Assembly (NCBI GenBank): GCA_015059095.1 | Contig: SVBA01000003.1 | Coordinates: 50,738 to 114,737, forward strand | DNA length: 64,000 nucleotides | Direction of reading: 5' to 3' | DNA from: Erysipelotrichaceae bacterium | GTDB taxonomy: Bacteria; Bacillota_I; Bacilli_A; RFN20; CAG-449 | Part shown: positions 1 to 8,644 of the stretch, piece after piece | How the letters are laid out: each line of letters starts with the position of its first letter | Numbering within the stretch: position 1 is the first letter of the stretch | Notes under the pieces: generated by a model | Told to the model about the DNA's origin: nothing | The model's input: only the letters and a program-made list of their open reading frames with translations | Databases searched by the model: none | Program-made: the position numbers and the translations under genes

Positions 1-28
1 TTATTTTTCCTTTATTTTTAAAATATAT

Positions 29-724
29 TCAGATTAATGTCTTTAATTTCTCTAATATTTTTGTTTCTAATCTAGAAATTTGAACTTGTGAATAATTTAA
101 TCTCTCACTTACCTCTTGTTGACTTAATCCATCAAAGTATCTTAATTCAATAATTAGTCTTTCTTTTTTTTCTAATTTTTCCAATGCTAATTTTATACTA
201 ACTTGATCAAATATAGATATACCTTTATCACTAACATTATTTATTAGTGTATTGTCATTATCATCACTTATTTCTTCATCTAAGGAAAACACTTTATTAT
301 TACTATCTAAAGCTTCAATAATATCTTCTCTAGTCTCATTAATATGATTTGCGATTTCATCAAGAGTAGGTGATCTTAATAGTAATGATTCTAATTCATC
401 AATTGCCTTATTTATTTTTAAATATAACTCTTTTTTGCTTCTTGAAACTCGCAATAAAGAAGAATCTCTAAAATGTCTTTTTATTTCTCCTAATATTAGT
501 GGAACTGCATATGTAGAAAAATTCACACCATAAGAAAAATCAAATTTAGAAATTGCCATTAATAAACCATAATTTGCATCACTTAAAACATCTTCATATT
601 CATTTTTATGAATATTATATCTTTTTAATAAAGAGTAAACTAATTTTTGATTCTCTTTATAAAATTCTTCAAATGCTTCTTTATCTCCTTCTTTTGCCTT
701 TTTTAATAATTCTAAATTATCCAT
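29..724 (-). CDS. sigF: RNA polymerase sporulation sigma factor SigF
   Basis: Sigma-70 family factor of 231 aa. It directs early forespore transcription and is held inactive by SpoIIAB. The protein has the usual region 2 in the N-terminal third (the '..EDVLSDANYGLLMAISKFD' stretch) and a C-terminal region 4 helix-turn-helix at about 200-225, including 'LSQQEVSERLNYS'. Its length fits SigF/SigG-type factors, which lack region 1. The start codon overlaps the end of spoIIAB by a few bases, so the two are translationally coupled. It is the last gene of the spoIIA operon seen here, and the operon order is what separates SigF from SigG or SigB-like paralogues. Confidence 0.93.
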   Translation of the reverse strand: MDNLELLKKAKEGDKEAFEEFYKENQKLVYSLLKRYNIHKNEYEDVLSDANYGLLMAISKFDFSYGVNFSTYAVPLILGEIKRHFRDSSLLRVSRSKKELYLKINKAIDELESLLLRSPTLDEIANHINETREDIIEALDSNNKVFSLDEEISDDNDNTLINNVSDKGISIFDQVSIKLALEKLEKKERLIIELRYFDGLSQQEVSERLNYSQVQISRLETKILEKLKTLI

Positions 725-1154
725 TTATAACTACCGGATGGAACTTCTTTTTGATAATTAGTTTTACTCCAACACCTACAATAGAAGTAATATTAAAAGA
801 ATCAGATAAAGAATCAATAATTGTTAGTCCCATACCTGCTCTTTCTAAATCAGGACGAGATGTATAATGAGGAACTCTTGCCTCTTTTACATTTTCAATA
901 CCTACTCCATAATCTTTAATAATAATTTCTACTTCATCTTCAAAAATAGTTGCTTTCATATAAACATATTTGTTTGAGTCAAATTTATATCCATGAATTA
1001 TCGCATTTGATACTGCTTCTGATACAATTGTTTTAAATTCCGATATCTCATCTAGTCCTAAATTATAAGGACTTAAAAATGATGTCAAAGAATTTCTTGC
1101 TAATAATTCATTAGATAATGTTGCTTTAAATTTTAATTCAAAACTGTTACTCAT
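717..1154 (-). CDS. spoIIAB: Anti-sigma F factor SpoIIAB (serine kinase)
   Basis: GHKL-type ATPase/kinase of 145 aa that binds SigF and phosphorylates SpoIIAA. The N box is 'EAVSNAIIHGY' at about 46-56, the G1 box 'DYGVGI' at about 81-86, and the G2 region 'GMGLTIID' near 107-114, so the ATP pocket looks intact. Length matches the family (about 146 aa). It overlaps spoIIAA by 4 bases upstream and sigF by 8 bases downstream, which is the tight coupling expected for this partner-switch module. Confidence 0.94.
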   Translation of the reverse strand: MSNSFELKFKATLSNELLARNSLTSFLSPYNLGLDEISEFKTIVSEAVSNAIIHGYKFDSNKYVYMKATIFEDEVEIIIKDYGVGIENVKEARVPHYTSRPDLERAGMGLTIIDSLSDSFNITSIVGVGVKLIIKKKFHPVVING

Positions 1155-1504
1155 AGTGTTATTCTTTCCTCCTTCATAAATGCTTTTAAAGAACTATACT
1201 CTTTCATAATTGAAAATAACCCTGATATTTGGATTACTTTTCTAGAGTAAGAATTAAGTCCAATTAGACCCATAATACCTTTTACTCTTTCAATTTCATT
1301 AAATCTTCCTAAGATTAGGCCAATCCCTGCACTATCAATAAACGTAAGATCCTTAAAGTCCCATATAATATATTTAGGACCATACTCTCTCATATACTGA
1401 TGAATTTTTTCCTTATATAAGAACGTTTTACTAGAATCTAGATCTCCTGAAATTTTAATTACCAGTCCTTCATCAAAGGAGGTTATTTTTATCTTGCTTT
1501 CCAT
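1151..1504 (-). CDS. spoIIAA: Anti-anti-sigma factor SpoIIAA (STAS domain)
   Basis: STAS-domain protein of 117 aa that releases SigF by binding SpoIIAB. The phosphorylated serine lies in 'FIDSAGIGLILGR' and, with the start chosen here, is residue 58, the same position as in B. subtilis SpoIIAA. The ORF track starts 12 codons earlier, but a strong GGAGGAAA site sits just before the ATG at 1504, so MESKIKI is preferred. It is the first gene of the spoIIAA-spoIIAB-sigF unit. A terminator separates it from dacF upstream. Confidence 0.94.
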   Translation of the reverse strand: MESKIKITSFDEGLVIKISGDLDSSKTFLYKEKIHQYMREYGPKYIIWDFKDLTFIDSAGIGLILGRFNEIERVKGIMGLIGLNSYSRKVIQISGLFSIMKEYSSLKAFMKEERITL

Positions 1505-1595
1505 ATACTTTCCTCCACGCATATAGTCTACTAAAGACAAAATAAAAAAAATCGCATACTATGTCGAATACATTAATTTATTTTATAAAAGAAAA

Positions 1596-1616
1596 AAACT
1601 TCACTATGTGAAGTTT
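1596..1616 (-). terminator. Rho-independent terminator after dacF
   Basis: Stem ACTTCAC/GTGAAGT with a 3-base loop and flanking A/T pairs, followed on the minus strand by a T run. It overlaps the dacF stop codon and lies about 90 bp before spoIIAA, so dacF can end its own transcript and spoIIA probably has its own promoter in 1505-1595. I could not identify a clear SigH or SigF box there. Confidence 0.75.
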
Positions 1617-2769
1617 ATACAATACTTTTTATAATATTGTTAATCCATAATTTGAATAAATTCATTTTTTCAACTTTTTCTTTAATAATTAAATCATAAT
1701 GTAAATAACAATTTTCACTTATTTCTACAACAAGTTTTCCAACAATATCATTTTCCTTTAAAGGTAACTTATTATCTAATAATTCAATTCGATAATTAAA
1801 GTCCTTAATATCTTCATTTTCTAGATGAACTATATCAACATTTTCATTCAAATACAAATCAACTTCTTTCCCCATTGAATTTTCAAAAATATACTTTGAT
1901 AAAATATCATCTTTAGAAAATAATCGATCTACTTTTAATTTTGAAAAGGCATAATTTACTAATTTAATAGTATCTTGACTTCTTTCTTGTATCGACTTCT
2001 CATTCATAACTACACTAATAACTCTAATACCGTTTCTTTTAACAGTTGAAGCTAGATTATATCCAGCTTTAGAAGTATATCCAGTTTTTAAACCATCCAT
2101 CCCATCACAATGCTTTAATAATTTGTTCGTATTAACTAACCAAAACTCTTCATTTCTATTACCTTTAATATAATCTTCAGTTAATGAAGAATACTCTAAT
2201 ACCTCTTGATAATCTAACACTAATCTCCTAGCAATTATTCCCATATCATACGGTGTTGTATAATGATTTTCATCATCAAATCCTGTCGCATTAACAAAAT
2301 TTGTATTCTCCATTTTTAATTCTTTTGCTTTTTTATTCATCTTATCCACAAATGCCTCATTGCTGCCAAAAAGATGTTCTCCTAAGCAAACTATCGCATC
2401 ATTAGCAGAATTGATTGCTACAGCCTTAAAAAGGTCATTTACTGACATTTGTTCACCTTCTTCTAGAAAGATTTGAGTTCCACCCATACTAGAAGCAAAA
2501 CTAGAACAAGTTACCATATCTTCAAAAGATAATTTGTTATTATTGATTGCCTCTAAAACTAAATACATCCCCATCATTTTTGTCATAGATGCAGGATAAG
2601 CTTTACTATGTTCATTACTTGCATAAAGAATTCTTCCAGTAGTCACTTCCATTACTAAACTCTTATCTCCATTTAAAGATAATGTTTCTTCTGCTGATAC
2701 TTTACTATATTTAAATAAACTTATGATATTACAAAATAAAATCATTAATAAAATCAGTATTTTTTTCAT
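1615..2769 (-). CDS. dacF: D-alanyl-D-alanine carboxypeptidase DacF (PBP5-type)
   Basis: Serine peptidase of the S11 family, 384 aa, which trims the terminal D-Ala from peptidoglycan pentapeptides and so limits cross-linking. An N-terminal signal peptide (about 1-26) is followed by the three penicillin-binding motifs: SxxK 'SMTK' at 61-64, 'SAN' at 121-123 and 'KTG' at 228-230. The C-terminal domain ends in an amphipathic helix ('NLFKLWINNIIK'), the usual peripheral membrane anchor. It lies upstream of spoIIAA as in B. subtilis, where DacF acts in the developing spore. Assignment to DacF rather than DacA/DacB rests mainly on that context. Confidence 0.9.
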   Translation of the reverse strand: MKKILILLMILFCNIISLFKYSKVSAEETLSLNGDKSLVMEVTTGRILYASNEHSKAYPASMTKMMGMYLVLEAINNNKLSFEDMVTCSSFASSMGGTQIFLEEGEQMSVNDLFKAVAINSANDAIVCLGEHLFGSNEAFVDKMNKKAKELKMENTNFVNATGFDDENHYTTPYDMGIIARRLVLDYQEVLEYSSLTEDYIKGNRNEEFWLVNTNKLLKHCDGMDGLKTGYTSKAGYNLASTVKRNGIRVISVVMNEKSIQERSQDTIKLVNYAFSKLKVDRLFSKDDILSKYIFENSMGKEVDLYLNENVDIVHLENEDIKDFNYRIELLDNKLPLKENDIVGKLVVEISENCYLHYDLIIKEKVEKMNLFKLWINNIIKSIV

Positions 2770-2826
2770 TATTTAATCTCCTTATTTTAAAATATGAGAT
2801 TTCTAATAATCATAGAACAAAATAAA

Positions 2827-2853
2827 AGACCCATTTACTAAGTAAACAGGTCT
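2827..2853 (-). terminator. Terminator after the RDD protein gene
   Basis: Imperfect stem AGACC..GTTTAC/GTAAAT..GGTCT read on the minus strand, followed by TTTATTTTG. It lies just past the stop codon of the RDD-family gene. Confidence 0.65.
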
Positions 2854-2859
2854 AAATTA

Positions 2860-3813
2860 CTATTTTTTATTACCATTAATAGAATTTAATACTTGGAATG
2901 GATCTACTCTTGATTTTAAAATAACCATACTTTGAGAGGCATAATCATGAGGACCTATATTATTCTTAGTAATACATATCATCGCGACAGAAATAATAAT
3001 TGTTAATGGTACAAAATAATCATATTGTAAATAAAGCATTAAAGGCATACAGTAATTAAATAAGAATAAAATTAAATATCTTACAATAATTTGCCATCTT
3101 TTAATAGTTGAAATATCTCTAACATCTACAATACAAATACGATGAATTATTTGAGAAGGTGTTTCACCTTCTTTTCTAATAAGTGGAATTACTAAATAAA
3201 TAATTGAAGTTCCAACAAACAAAGAAAGAACAAAAGAAATAACTACAAGCGATTCAACTTTATTTACTTTAGAATAGTAATCAGGATTAGAAGAAAAGAA
3301 ATTCAATGCATCTTGATATTCATCCTCATAAAATGCTTTTAAATCTTCTTCTTTTGCATCTAACTTCTCAACATATTGATTATTATCTAGAACAAAACAC
3401 TTATTATTTTGTTTTTCATTATTGTACTTATCGATCATATTCTTACTTGAAGCATATTGATCATTAGTATAATAATCAATAATTACTTTATCCATTTGTT
3501 TATAATCATCATATTCAACATAATTATTATTTTCATCTAAATAATATAATCCAGATTCTTCATACATAGTATGAATGTTATCTATTAAAGTATTATATCC
3601 AGCTTTTTCAGAAAACAAATTAACTAAAGCAATTTCAACTCCTACAGAAATAATTAAAACAAAGAAAATATCTAATAAACCTGCCCAAATACGCTTTAAT
3701 AGTGATGGTTTTGCTAGTTTATTAACCTTTTCTCTATGTTTGTCTTTTTCCATTTTTTGCATCTCTATTTCCATTTGTTCAACTAGAGACATTTCTTTCA
3801 TTTTTTTACTCAT
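2860..3813 (-). CDS. RDD-family membrane protein, function unknown
   Basis: 317 aa. A charged, probably cytoplasmic N-terminus (1-40) leads into the RDD-type first helix 'RIWAGLLDIFFVLI' at about 41-56. A hydrophilic, Asp/Tyr/Asn-rich stretch (about 75-185) follows, predicted outside, and then three more hydrophobic segments (about 188-210, 240-262, 264-282). The 'GETPSQIIHRICIVD' segment is also typical of RDD proteins. The family is broadly distributed without an agreed function; some members are linked to ion transport. It has its own terminator and is separate from the ABC operon upstream. Confidence 0.7.
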   Translation of the reverse strand: MSKKMKEMSLVEQMEIEMQKMEKDKHREKVNKLAKPSLLKRIWAGLLDIFFVLIISVGVEIALVNLFSEKAGYNTLIDNIHTMYEESGLYYLDENNNYVEYDDYKQMDKVIIDYYTNDQYASSKNMIDKYNNEKQNNKCFVLDNNQYVEKLDAKEEDLKAFYEDEYQDALNFFSSNPDYYSKVNKVESLVVISFVLSLFVGTSIIYLVIPLIRKEGETPSQIIHRICIVDVRDISTIKRWQIIVRYLILFLFNYCMPLMLYLQYDYFVPLTIIISVAMICITKNNIGPHDYASQSMVILKSRVDPFQVLNSINGNKK

Positions 3814-3835
3814 AATTTGTTCTCCTAATAAAGAA

Positions 3836-3856
3836 ATAGGCTGATGACCAGCCTAT
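3836..3856 (-). terminator. Terminator of the sugar-type ABC importer operon
   Basis: Perfect 8-bp stem ATAGGCTG/CAGCCTAT with a 5-base loop, followed on the minus strand by TTCTTTATT. It overlaps the end of the ABC ATPase region and precedes the RDD gene. Confidence 0.65.
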
Positions 3857-3863
3857 CTTTAAA

Positions 3864-4979
3864 TTATTTAATGACTTGTACTGAACCTAATGTAACTTGA
3901 TTTTTTGTAGTAGCATCAAATAAAACAATACCATTACCTACAATATCAAATGTAATTTTTTCATCTACATCATAATCGATAGATCCAAATACTACTGAAG
4001 ATAAAATTTCTTCTCCTATTTTAATCTTAACAGTAGTTTCCATACCTGCTGGTAAAGTCGAATATGCTAAACCATGAATTGCTCCACCTTCTTTAATTGG
4101 TAAGAATTCAGGTCTAATACCAATAACAACTTTTTCATCAGTTAAAGAAATATCTTTTTCTCCAGTATATTTAACTCTAATTCCTAAGAATTCTAATTCG
4201 CATTCTTTACCATTGACTTTAGAAGCTGTAGCTTCAATAAAGTTCATAGTAGGATTTCCTACGAAATCAGCGACGAATAAGTTATTAGGACGGTTATAAA
4301 CATATAATGGTGGATCATATTGTTGTAAGATACCTTTGTCAATTAAGCAAACTCTAGTTGCTAAAGTCATAGCTTCTAATTGGTCATGAGTAACATAAAC
4401 AAATGTAGAGTTAGTGTCAGAATGAAGACGTTTTAATTCAGTTCTCATTTCACCACGTAACTTAGCATCTAAGTTCGATAATGGTTCATCCATGAATAAA
4501 ACCTTTGGTTCTGGTGCTAAAGTTCTTGCAATCGCAACACGTTGTTGTTGACCACCAGATAATTCTGCTGGATAACGATCTTTAAATTCTTCGATTTTTA
4601 ACATTTTCATGACTTCGACAACTCTAGCTTGAATTTTATCTCTCGGCCATTTTAAGTTTTCAAGACCAAATGAAATATTTTTCCAAACTGTCATATGTGG
4701 CCATAAAGCATAGTTTTGGAATAAGAAACCAACATCACGTTTAGCAGGTGAAACATTAATTCCTGATTCTGAATCAAACACTACTTGGTCACCAATAATA
4801 ATTTTTCCTTCAGTTGGAGTTTCTAAGCCAGCGATCATTCTTAAAGTTGTTGTTTTACCACATCCTGATGGACCTAATAAAGTAACAAATTCACGATCTT
4901 CAATAACCATATTTAAATGGTCAACTGCCACGAAATTACCCCAACGTTTAGAAACGTTAATTAATTCAATTCTTGGCAT
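3864..4979 (-). CDS. ABC transporter ATP-binding protein (CUT1/FbpC/AfuC-like)
   Basis: 371 aa. ATPase of a solute importer, acting on the cytoplasmic face with the fused permease encoded just upstream. Visible motifs: Walker A 'GPSGCGKTT', signature 'LSGGQQQRVA', Walker B 'VLFMDEP' and a switch His in 'VYVTHDQ'. The C-terminal 130 residues look like the TOBE regulatory domain of the MalK/FbpC/PotA group. The ORF track adds nine codons, but GGAGG lies before the ATG at 4979 (MPRIEL), which makes the gene start about 4 bases after the permease stop. The substrate is not readable from the ATPase; see the operon context with aldolases and RpiR. Confidence 0.88.
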   Translation of the reverse strand: MPRIELINVSKRWGNFVAVDHLNMVIEDREFVTLLGPSGCGKTTTLRMIAGLETPTEGKIIIGDQVVFDSESGINVSPAKRDVGFLFQNYALWPHMTVWKNISFGLENLKWPRDKIQARVVEVMKMLKIEEFKDRYPAELSGGQQQRVAIARTLAPEPKVLFMDEPLSNLDAKLRGEMRTELKRLHSDTNSTFVYVTHDQLEAMTLATRVCLIDKGILQQYDPPLYVYNRPNNLFVADFVGNPTMNFIEATASKVNGKECELEFLGIRVKYTGEKDISLTDEKVVIGIRPEFLPIKEGGAIHGLAYSTLPAGMETTVKIKIGEEILSSVVFGSIDYDVDEKITFDIVGNGIVLFDATTKNQVTLGSVQVIK

Positions 4980-4983
4980 ATAA

Positions 4984-6861
4984 TTATCCTCCGATTCCTT
5001 TGTCAATAGATGCGCCTGTTAAAGCGTTGACTAATAAGTTAGCTCCAATTACAAATACAACGATTAATAAGTTAATTGCATTACTAATTTGTCCTAAACC
5101 ATAAGTGTCATAGAATTGCAATGTATTAGTAATTAAAGAGAAATTGTCTGTTAATAATGTAAATAGTGTTAATTCACGCATACATGATATGAATGGTAGT
5201 AAATAACCACTAATAAAGCTTGATTTTTGAATTGGGAATAAGATCTTAGTCATACGTTTTCCCCATGGACATCCAGTAATAATTGCAGCTTCTTCAATTT
5301 CACCAGATAATTGTAGCATTGCGTTTGTTCCACTTCTTGAAGCGAAAGGTAAGAATTTAATACTACCTGCAATGATACAAATTGCAATTGCAGACCATTG
5401 ATTATTTGTATTAGCAACATTTAACCAGTTAAATTGTGGCATTGTAATTAATGCAAAGAATACCGCACCAAAGCTTAATGCTGGGATTAAATATGGTAAG
5501 AATGCTAAACTTGAAACAAAGTTAGCTAATTTACCACGTCTATTTTTACTTACTGCGTAACCAATTAAAATACCGAATGTACCTGCGAATAGTGCAACTA
5601 CTGTCGAAACAAGAATACTTCTACCAAAAGCATTCCAAATTGTAAAGTTATGTAATACACCTTGAGAAGATTGTAATTGTGATGTAATACGAACATCTAA
5701 GTCTTCTGTAGTAGTCCAATATTTTAATGTTAAGGTTGATAAGTCACCAGATTTTGCACACAAACTTTCTAGTACGAAAGTAACTAATGGGAATACTGCA
5801 AAGAATCCAACAAATGCGATTAATAAAGCAGTAATAGGCCACTTAAATTTTCCTAAATTTGCTTTAGAAATTTGTCCTGATTTACCAGAAACAGTAGTAA
5901 AGTTTCTTCTACTCTTAGTAAACCAGTTATTAATTGTTAAGATTAACATACTGAACACAAGTAAGATAACAGCAATTACATAACCTTTACCCTTTTGACC
6001 AGTAGTTAACATTGATCTCATTGTGATTGAAATTGAGTTAAATGAACCATTTGCATTTAAGAAATGTGGAACAGTATAACTTGAAATCGAACTTGCAAAT
6101 ACTAATAAGACTGTAGAAATTAAAGCTGGAGCAACAATAGGAAGAGTAATTCTTCTTAAAATTTTAAATCTTGAAGCTTTTAAAATTGTTGCAGCTTCTT
6201 CTAAGTTAGCATCCATATTTCTTAGAATACCACCGATTAAAATATAAGCAAATGGCATATAGTGGATACCAAGAACAAAAGCAGTAGGCCAGAATCCATA
6301 TAATAAAGATTCTGGAACACAAATCCCAGTCATACTCTCTAATAAACCAACTTCATTGTAACAAGAGGTTATTTGTGAGTTTTTAAAGAAGTTTTCCCAG
6401 AACATCGCAATAGACCAAGAAGGCATAATGTATGGGAATACGAATACTGTAGAAATAAACTTTTTACAAGGCATGTTACTTCTTGTAATAAACCAAGCAA
6501 TAACTCCACCACCCAGTACTGCAACTAAGCAAGCAATTAATGACATTAAGACTGATTTCCAAAGAGGATCCCAGAAGTTAGTTTGCGAAAAACCTTCTAC
6601 TTCAGAATTGAACATTAATAATAACCAGTGCCCAAAAGTCAAATCACCTTTTTTTAAAGTTGTTTCTAATACTTCATTAATTTCTTTTGCTTCTCTTAAT
6701 GAATGAATAGTAAATGCATCAAAAGCTAATATAATCAAAGGATAGATAACTGCAATTGATAATATTACCGCAAATACTACTAAAATAATATTTGCAGGAT
6801 TAGAGAAAAAAGTCTTAAGATTTCTAAGTATTCTTTTAAAAGAAATATTTTTTAAAGTCAT
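4984..6861 (-). CDS. ABC importer permease, two fused membrane domains (FbpB/AfuB-like)
   Basis: 625 aa with two binding-protein-dependent permease domains in one chain (about 1-315 and 330-625), roughly 12 membrane segments. Each half has an EAA-like loop: 'EEAATILKASRFKILRRITLPI' in the first, cut to its core here as 'LEEAATILKASRF', and 'EEAAIITGCPWGKRM' in the second. The fused layout is known for iron(III), thiamine and phosphonate importers and for the AfuB hexose-phosphate permease. A neighbouring aldolase/RpiR/manA set makes a phosphorylated sugar or related ligand more attractive than iron, but this is inference. Confidence 0.85.
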   Translation of the reverse strand: MTLKNISFKRILRNLKTFFSNPANIILVVFAVILSIAVIYPLIILAFDAFTIHSLREAKEINEVLETTLKKGDLTFGHWLLLMFNSEVEGFSQTNFWDPLWKSVLMSLIACLVAVLGGGVIAWFITRSNMPCKKFISTVFVFPYIMPSWSIAMFWENFFKNSQITSCYNEVGLLESMTGICVPESLLYGFWPTAFVLGIHYMPFAYILIGGILRNMDANLEEAATILKASRFKILRRITLPIVAPALISTVLLVFASSISSYTVPHFLNANGSFNSISITMRSMLTTGQKGKGYVIAVILLVFSMLILTINNWFTKSRRNFTTVSGKSGQISKANLGKFKWPITALLIAFVGFFAVFPLVTFVLESLCAKSGDLSTLTLKYWTTTEDLDVRITSQLQSSQGVLHNFTIWNAFGRSILVSTVVALFAGTFGILIGYAVSKNRRGKLANFVSSLAFLPYLIPALSFGAVFFALITMPQFNWLNVANTNNQWSAIAICIIAGSIKFLPFASRSGTNAMLQLSGEIEEAAIITGCPWGKRMTKILFPIQKSSFISGYLLPFISCMRELTLFTLLTDNFSLITNTLQFYDTYGLGQISNAINLLIVVFVIGANLLVNALTGASIDKGIGG

Positions 6862-6881
6862 AATTTTCTCCTAGATTTTGA

Positions 6882-6905
6882 AAGAAGGAGATTTCTCTCC
6901 TTCTT
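6882..6905 (-). other. Stable intergenic hairpin between binding protein and permease genes
   Basis: Perfect 10-bp stem AAGAAGGAGA/TCTCCTTCTT with a 4-base loop. No strong T run follows on the minus strand, so it more likely stabilises the upstream binding-protein mRNA or attenuates readthrough than fully terminates. Such hairpins commonly raise binding-protein levels over permease levels. Confidence 0.55.
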
Positions 6906-6931
6906 AATTAAATATAGCTATTAGTAATTAA

Positions 6932-8287
6932 TTATTTCATTACTTCAGCTTTACTACTGTTAACCCAAGTTAAGATTGTGTTAACTTGACCAGTTTTAAC
7001 TTTTGCTAAGTAAGCATAATCTTCAATAATAGATTTTTCCATCCATTGATCTTTAGTTAAATCATTGTCATTAACGCCTACTGTTGTAGAAGCACATGGA
7101 TAGTAATAACCATACATATTAGATTTTTCGCCAGCTTTGTTTGGAGTTGATTTGTTATAACACATAGCTTCATAACATTCTGGAAGTAATAAGTGACGAG
7201 CATATAAACATGCTGTATATGGATGTTTAGCGTTGTTAACGATTTGGCTATACATTGTGTACATGAATCCGTTGAAACCTTCGATTTCTAAGTTCCAATC
7301 AACAAGTGACATTACAGTTGTATCATCTACATTATCACCATCTGAGTCATAAGGATAACCAGCAGCGTCTTTCATTTTTGCAAATGCACCATAGAATACT
7401 GTATCTTTAGCATTAACGATAGTTTTCTTCATAGAGTCACCATCTGATTTATGCCATGTAGTAACATTATCAACCATTTCTTTAACTAATTGTTCACCAA
7501 CAGTTGCATAATCATCACTTGCTTGCCAATCTTTACCATAATATTTTTTGTAAGCTTCAAGAATTCTTGGAGCATTTTCTTCAGCTTGTAAGCATAATAA
7601 GAATGACATATTGATTTGTTCAGTAACTGGAGATTGGAATGAGAATTTTGAAATATGTCCTTCATCTTCTGCACTACCAGCTAATTGCCAGATATTCTTT
7701 AATTCTGGTCCTGTATAATCTTTATGATGATAGAAAATTTTGTTGAAGTGGATACCTTTTAATGGATATGTATCTTCTTCAGCTAAACCTAATGAAGCAT
7801 AGTCAGATGGTACATAGTTATGAGTAATACCTGATTCTAAGTAGTCTGCTAAACCTCTAGCGTCTTGTACTAATGCAAAGTCAGCAAAGTAAGATTCGTC
7901 TGCTGATTCTAATGCTGTTAATAAAGCATAGTCTTTATAACCATTGTTAACGAAAGTATTAACTTTTAATTCTGGATTTGCTTCTGCTTCTGCTTCAGAA
8001 ACTACCCAATCATAAGCTTCACAGAATTGAGTTAAAGCTTTTGCTAAAGTTGAAGTTAAACCAACAACTTTGAAAGTATCATTTGATGCTTCCATTTCAG
8101 CTTTAGAAGCAGCTTTTAATTCTTCTAAAGTCATGTCAGATGCTTTTGCAACTGCTAATGCAGTACCTTCTAGTCCAGCATATTTATCATCTGGTCCTGG
8201 TTCAGATGAAGATCCTGGATTGCCACAGCCAATAGCGCCAACCAACGTAGCAGCCATTAATAATGTGACTAATAAATTCTTTTTCAT
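6932..8287 (-). CDS. Extracellular solute-binding lipoprotein of the ABC importer
   Basis: 451 aa. It has a lipoprotein signal peptide with lipobox 'GAIGC' (Cys 21) and then a Gly/Ser/Pro/Glu-rich linker. The mature part has the mixed composition of a large type II binding protein of the iron/hexose-phosphate/polyamine-like group and is rich in Tyr and Trp. As first gene of the operon it is preceded by AGGAGGATAAATAATTT and by a promoter with a cre-like box in the spacer. I cannot assign its ligand: no known signature is readable. Confidence 0.82.
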   Translation of the reverse strand: MKKNLLVTLLMAATLVGAIGCGNPGSSSEPGPDDKYAGLEGTALAVAKASDMTLEELKAASKAEMEASNDTFKVVGLTSTLAKALTQFCEAYDWVVSEAEAEANPELKVNTFVNNGYKDYALLTALESADESYFADFALVQDARGLADYLESGITHNYVPSDYASLGLAEEDTYPLKGIHFNKIFYHHKDYTGPELKNIWQLAGSAEDEGHISKFSFQSPVTEQINMSFLLCLQAEENAPRILEAYKKYYGKDWQASDDYATVGEQLVKEMVDNVTTWHKSDGDSMKKTIVNAKDTVFYGAFAKMKDAAGYPYDSDGDNVDDTTVMSLVDWNLEIEGFNGFMYTMYSQIVNNAKHPYTACLYARHLLLPECYEAMCYNKSTPNKAGEKSNMYGYYYPCASTTVGVNDNDLTKDQWMEKSIIEDYAYLAKVKTGQVNTILTWVNSSKAEVMK

Positions 8288-8391
8288 AAATTATTTATCC
8301 TCCTTTTATGAAATTTTGAAAATAAATTAAGTGGGCATTTTTATTATCTTTGCCCGATTGAATTTAAACATTAATCCCTTTTCATACTAAT

Positions 8392-8420
8392 ATTTTAAAT
8401 GTAAGCACTTACAAAATCAA
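8392..8420 (-). promoter_or_regulatory. Promoter of the ABC importer operon
   Basis: Minus-strand TTGATT (8415-8420), exactly 17 bp, TAAAAT (8392-8397). A start site near 8385 would give a leader of about 100 nt. The spacer is filled by the cre-like palindrome. Confidence 0.7.
8400..8413. promoter_or_regulatory. cre-like operator (CcpA box) inside the importer promoter
   Basis: TGTAAGCACTTACA differs from the cre consensus TGWNANCGNTNWCA only at the central G. It lies wholly in the -35/-10 spacer of the importer promoter, a position where CcpA would repress. The ccpA gene is not in this window. Confidence 0.65.
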
Positions 8421-8456
8421 TATTTTTTTCATTTTTCTTCAAAAGATATTCAAAAT

Positions 8457-8476
8457 TTGCAATTTTTTTTCATTTT
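8457..8476. promoter_or_regulatory. Candidate RpiR operator, copy 1
   Basis: TTGCAA, 8 A/T bases, CATTTT. It shares an identical 22-base core with copy 2, whose first base is 63 bp further on (six helical turns). It lies between the two divergent promoters. A weaker relative has its CATTTT at 8430-8435, against the importer -35. Confidence 0.5.
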
Positions 8477-8519
8477 CTACTTAATATATAAACATAGTTT
8501 ATATAAAGCTATTATGGTT

Positions 8520-8539
8520 TTGCAATTTTTTTTCATTTT
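8520..8539. promoter_or_regulatory. Candidate RpiR operator, copy 2
   Basis: Same TTGCAA-N8-CATTTT element as copy 1. It ends 22 bp upstream of the aldolase -35, a position typical of an activator site. The embedded TG(C)AA...TTTCA resembles the TGAAA-Nx-TTTCA palindromes known for several RpiR-family regulators. Confidence 0.5.
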
Positions 8540-8561
8540 CCAAAATTGAGTTGAAAAAGTT

Positions 8562-8590
8562 TTGATTTTTTTATTTCCATATTGTAGAAT
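8562..8590 (+). promoter_or_regulatory. Promoter of the triple aldolase operon
   Basis: TTGATT (8562-8567), 17 bp, TAGAAT (8585-8590). The predicted start near 8597 leaves a leader of about 48 nt before the first aldolase ATG at 8645, with AAAGGAG correctly placed. Confidence 0.7.
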
Positions 8591-8644
8591 AAAGTCGAAT
8601 TTAAACATATAATCTCTATTTTCAAATAATGAAAGGAGATGGAA

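Noticed and set aside
553-867. Plus-strand ORF of 104 aa over sigF/spoIIAB
   Set aside because: Antisense shadow with low-complexity Leu/His composition, no ribosome-binding site and two well-supported genes opposite.
6428-6706. Plus-strand 92-aa ORF opposite the fused permease
   Set aside because: Antisense shadow; the permease frame has strong family motifs across the same bases.
8070-8330. Plus-strand ORF antisense to the binding-protein signal region
   Set aside because: Mirror of the lipoprotein linker; no ribosome-binding site and no family features.
8332-8355. GGGCA/TGCCC hairpin in the importer leader as a riboswitch
   Set aside because: Only a 5-bp stem with a long A/T loop; no known riboswitch core could be built around it.
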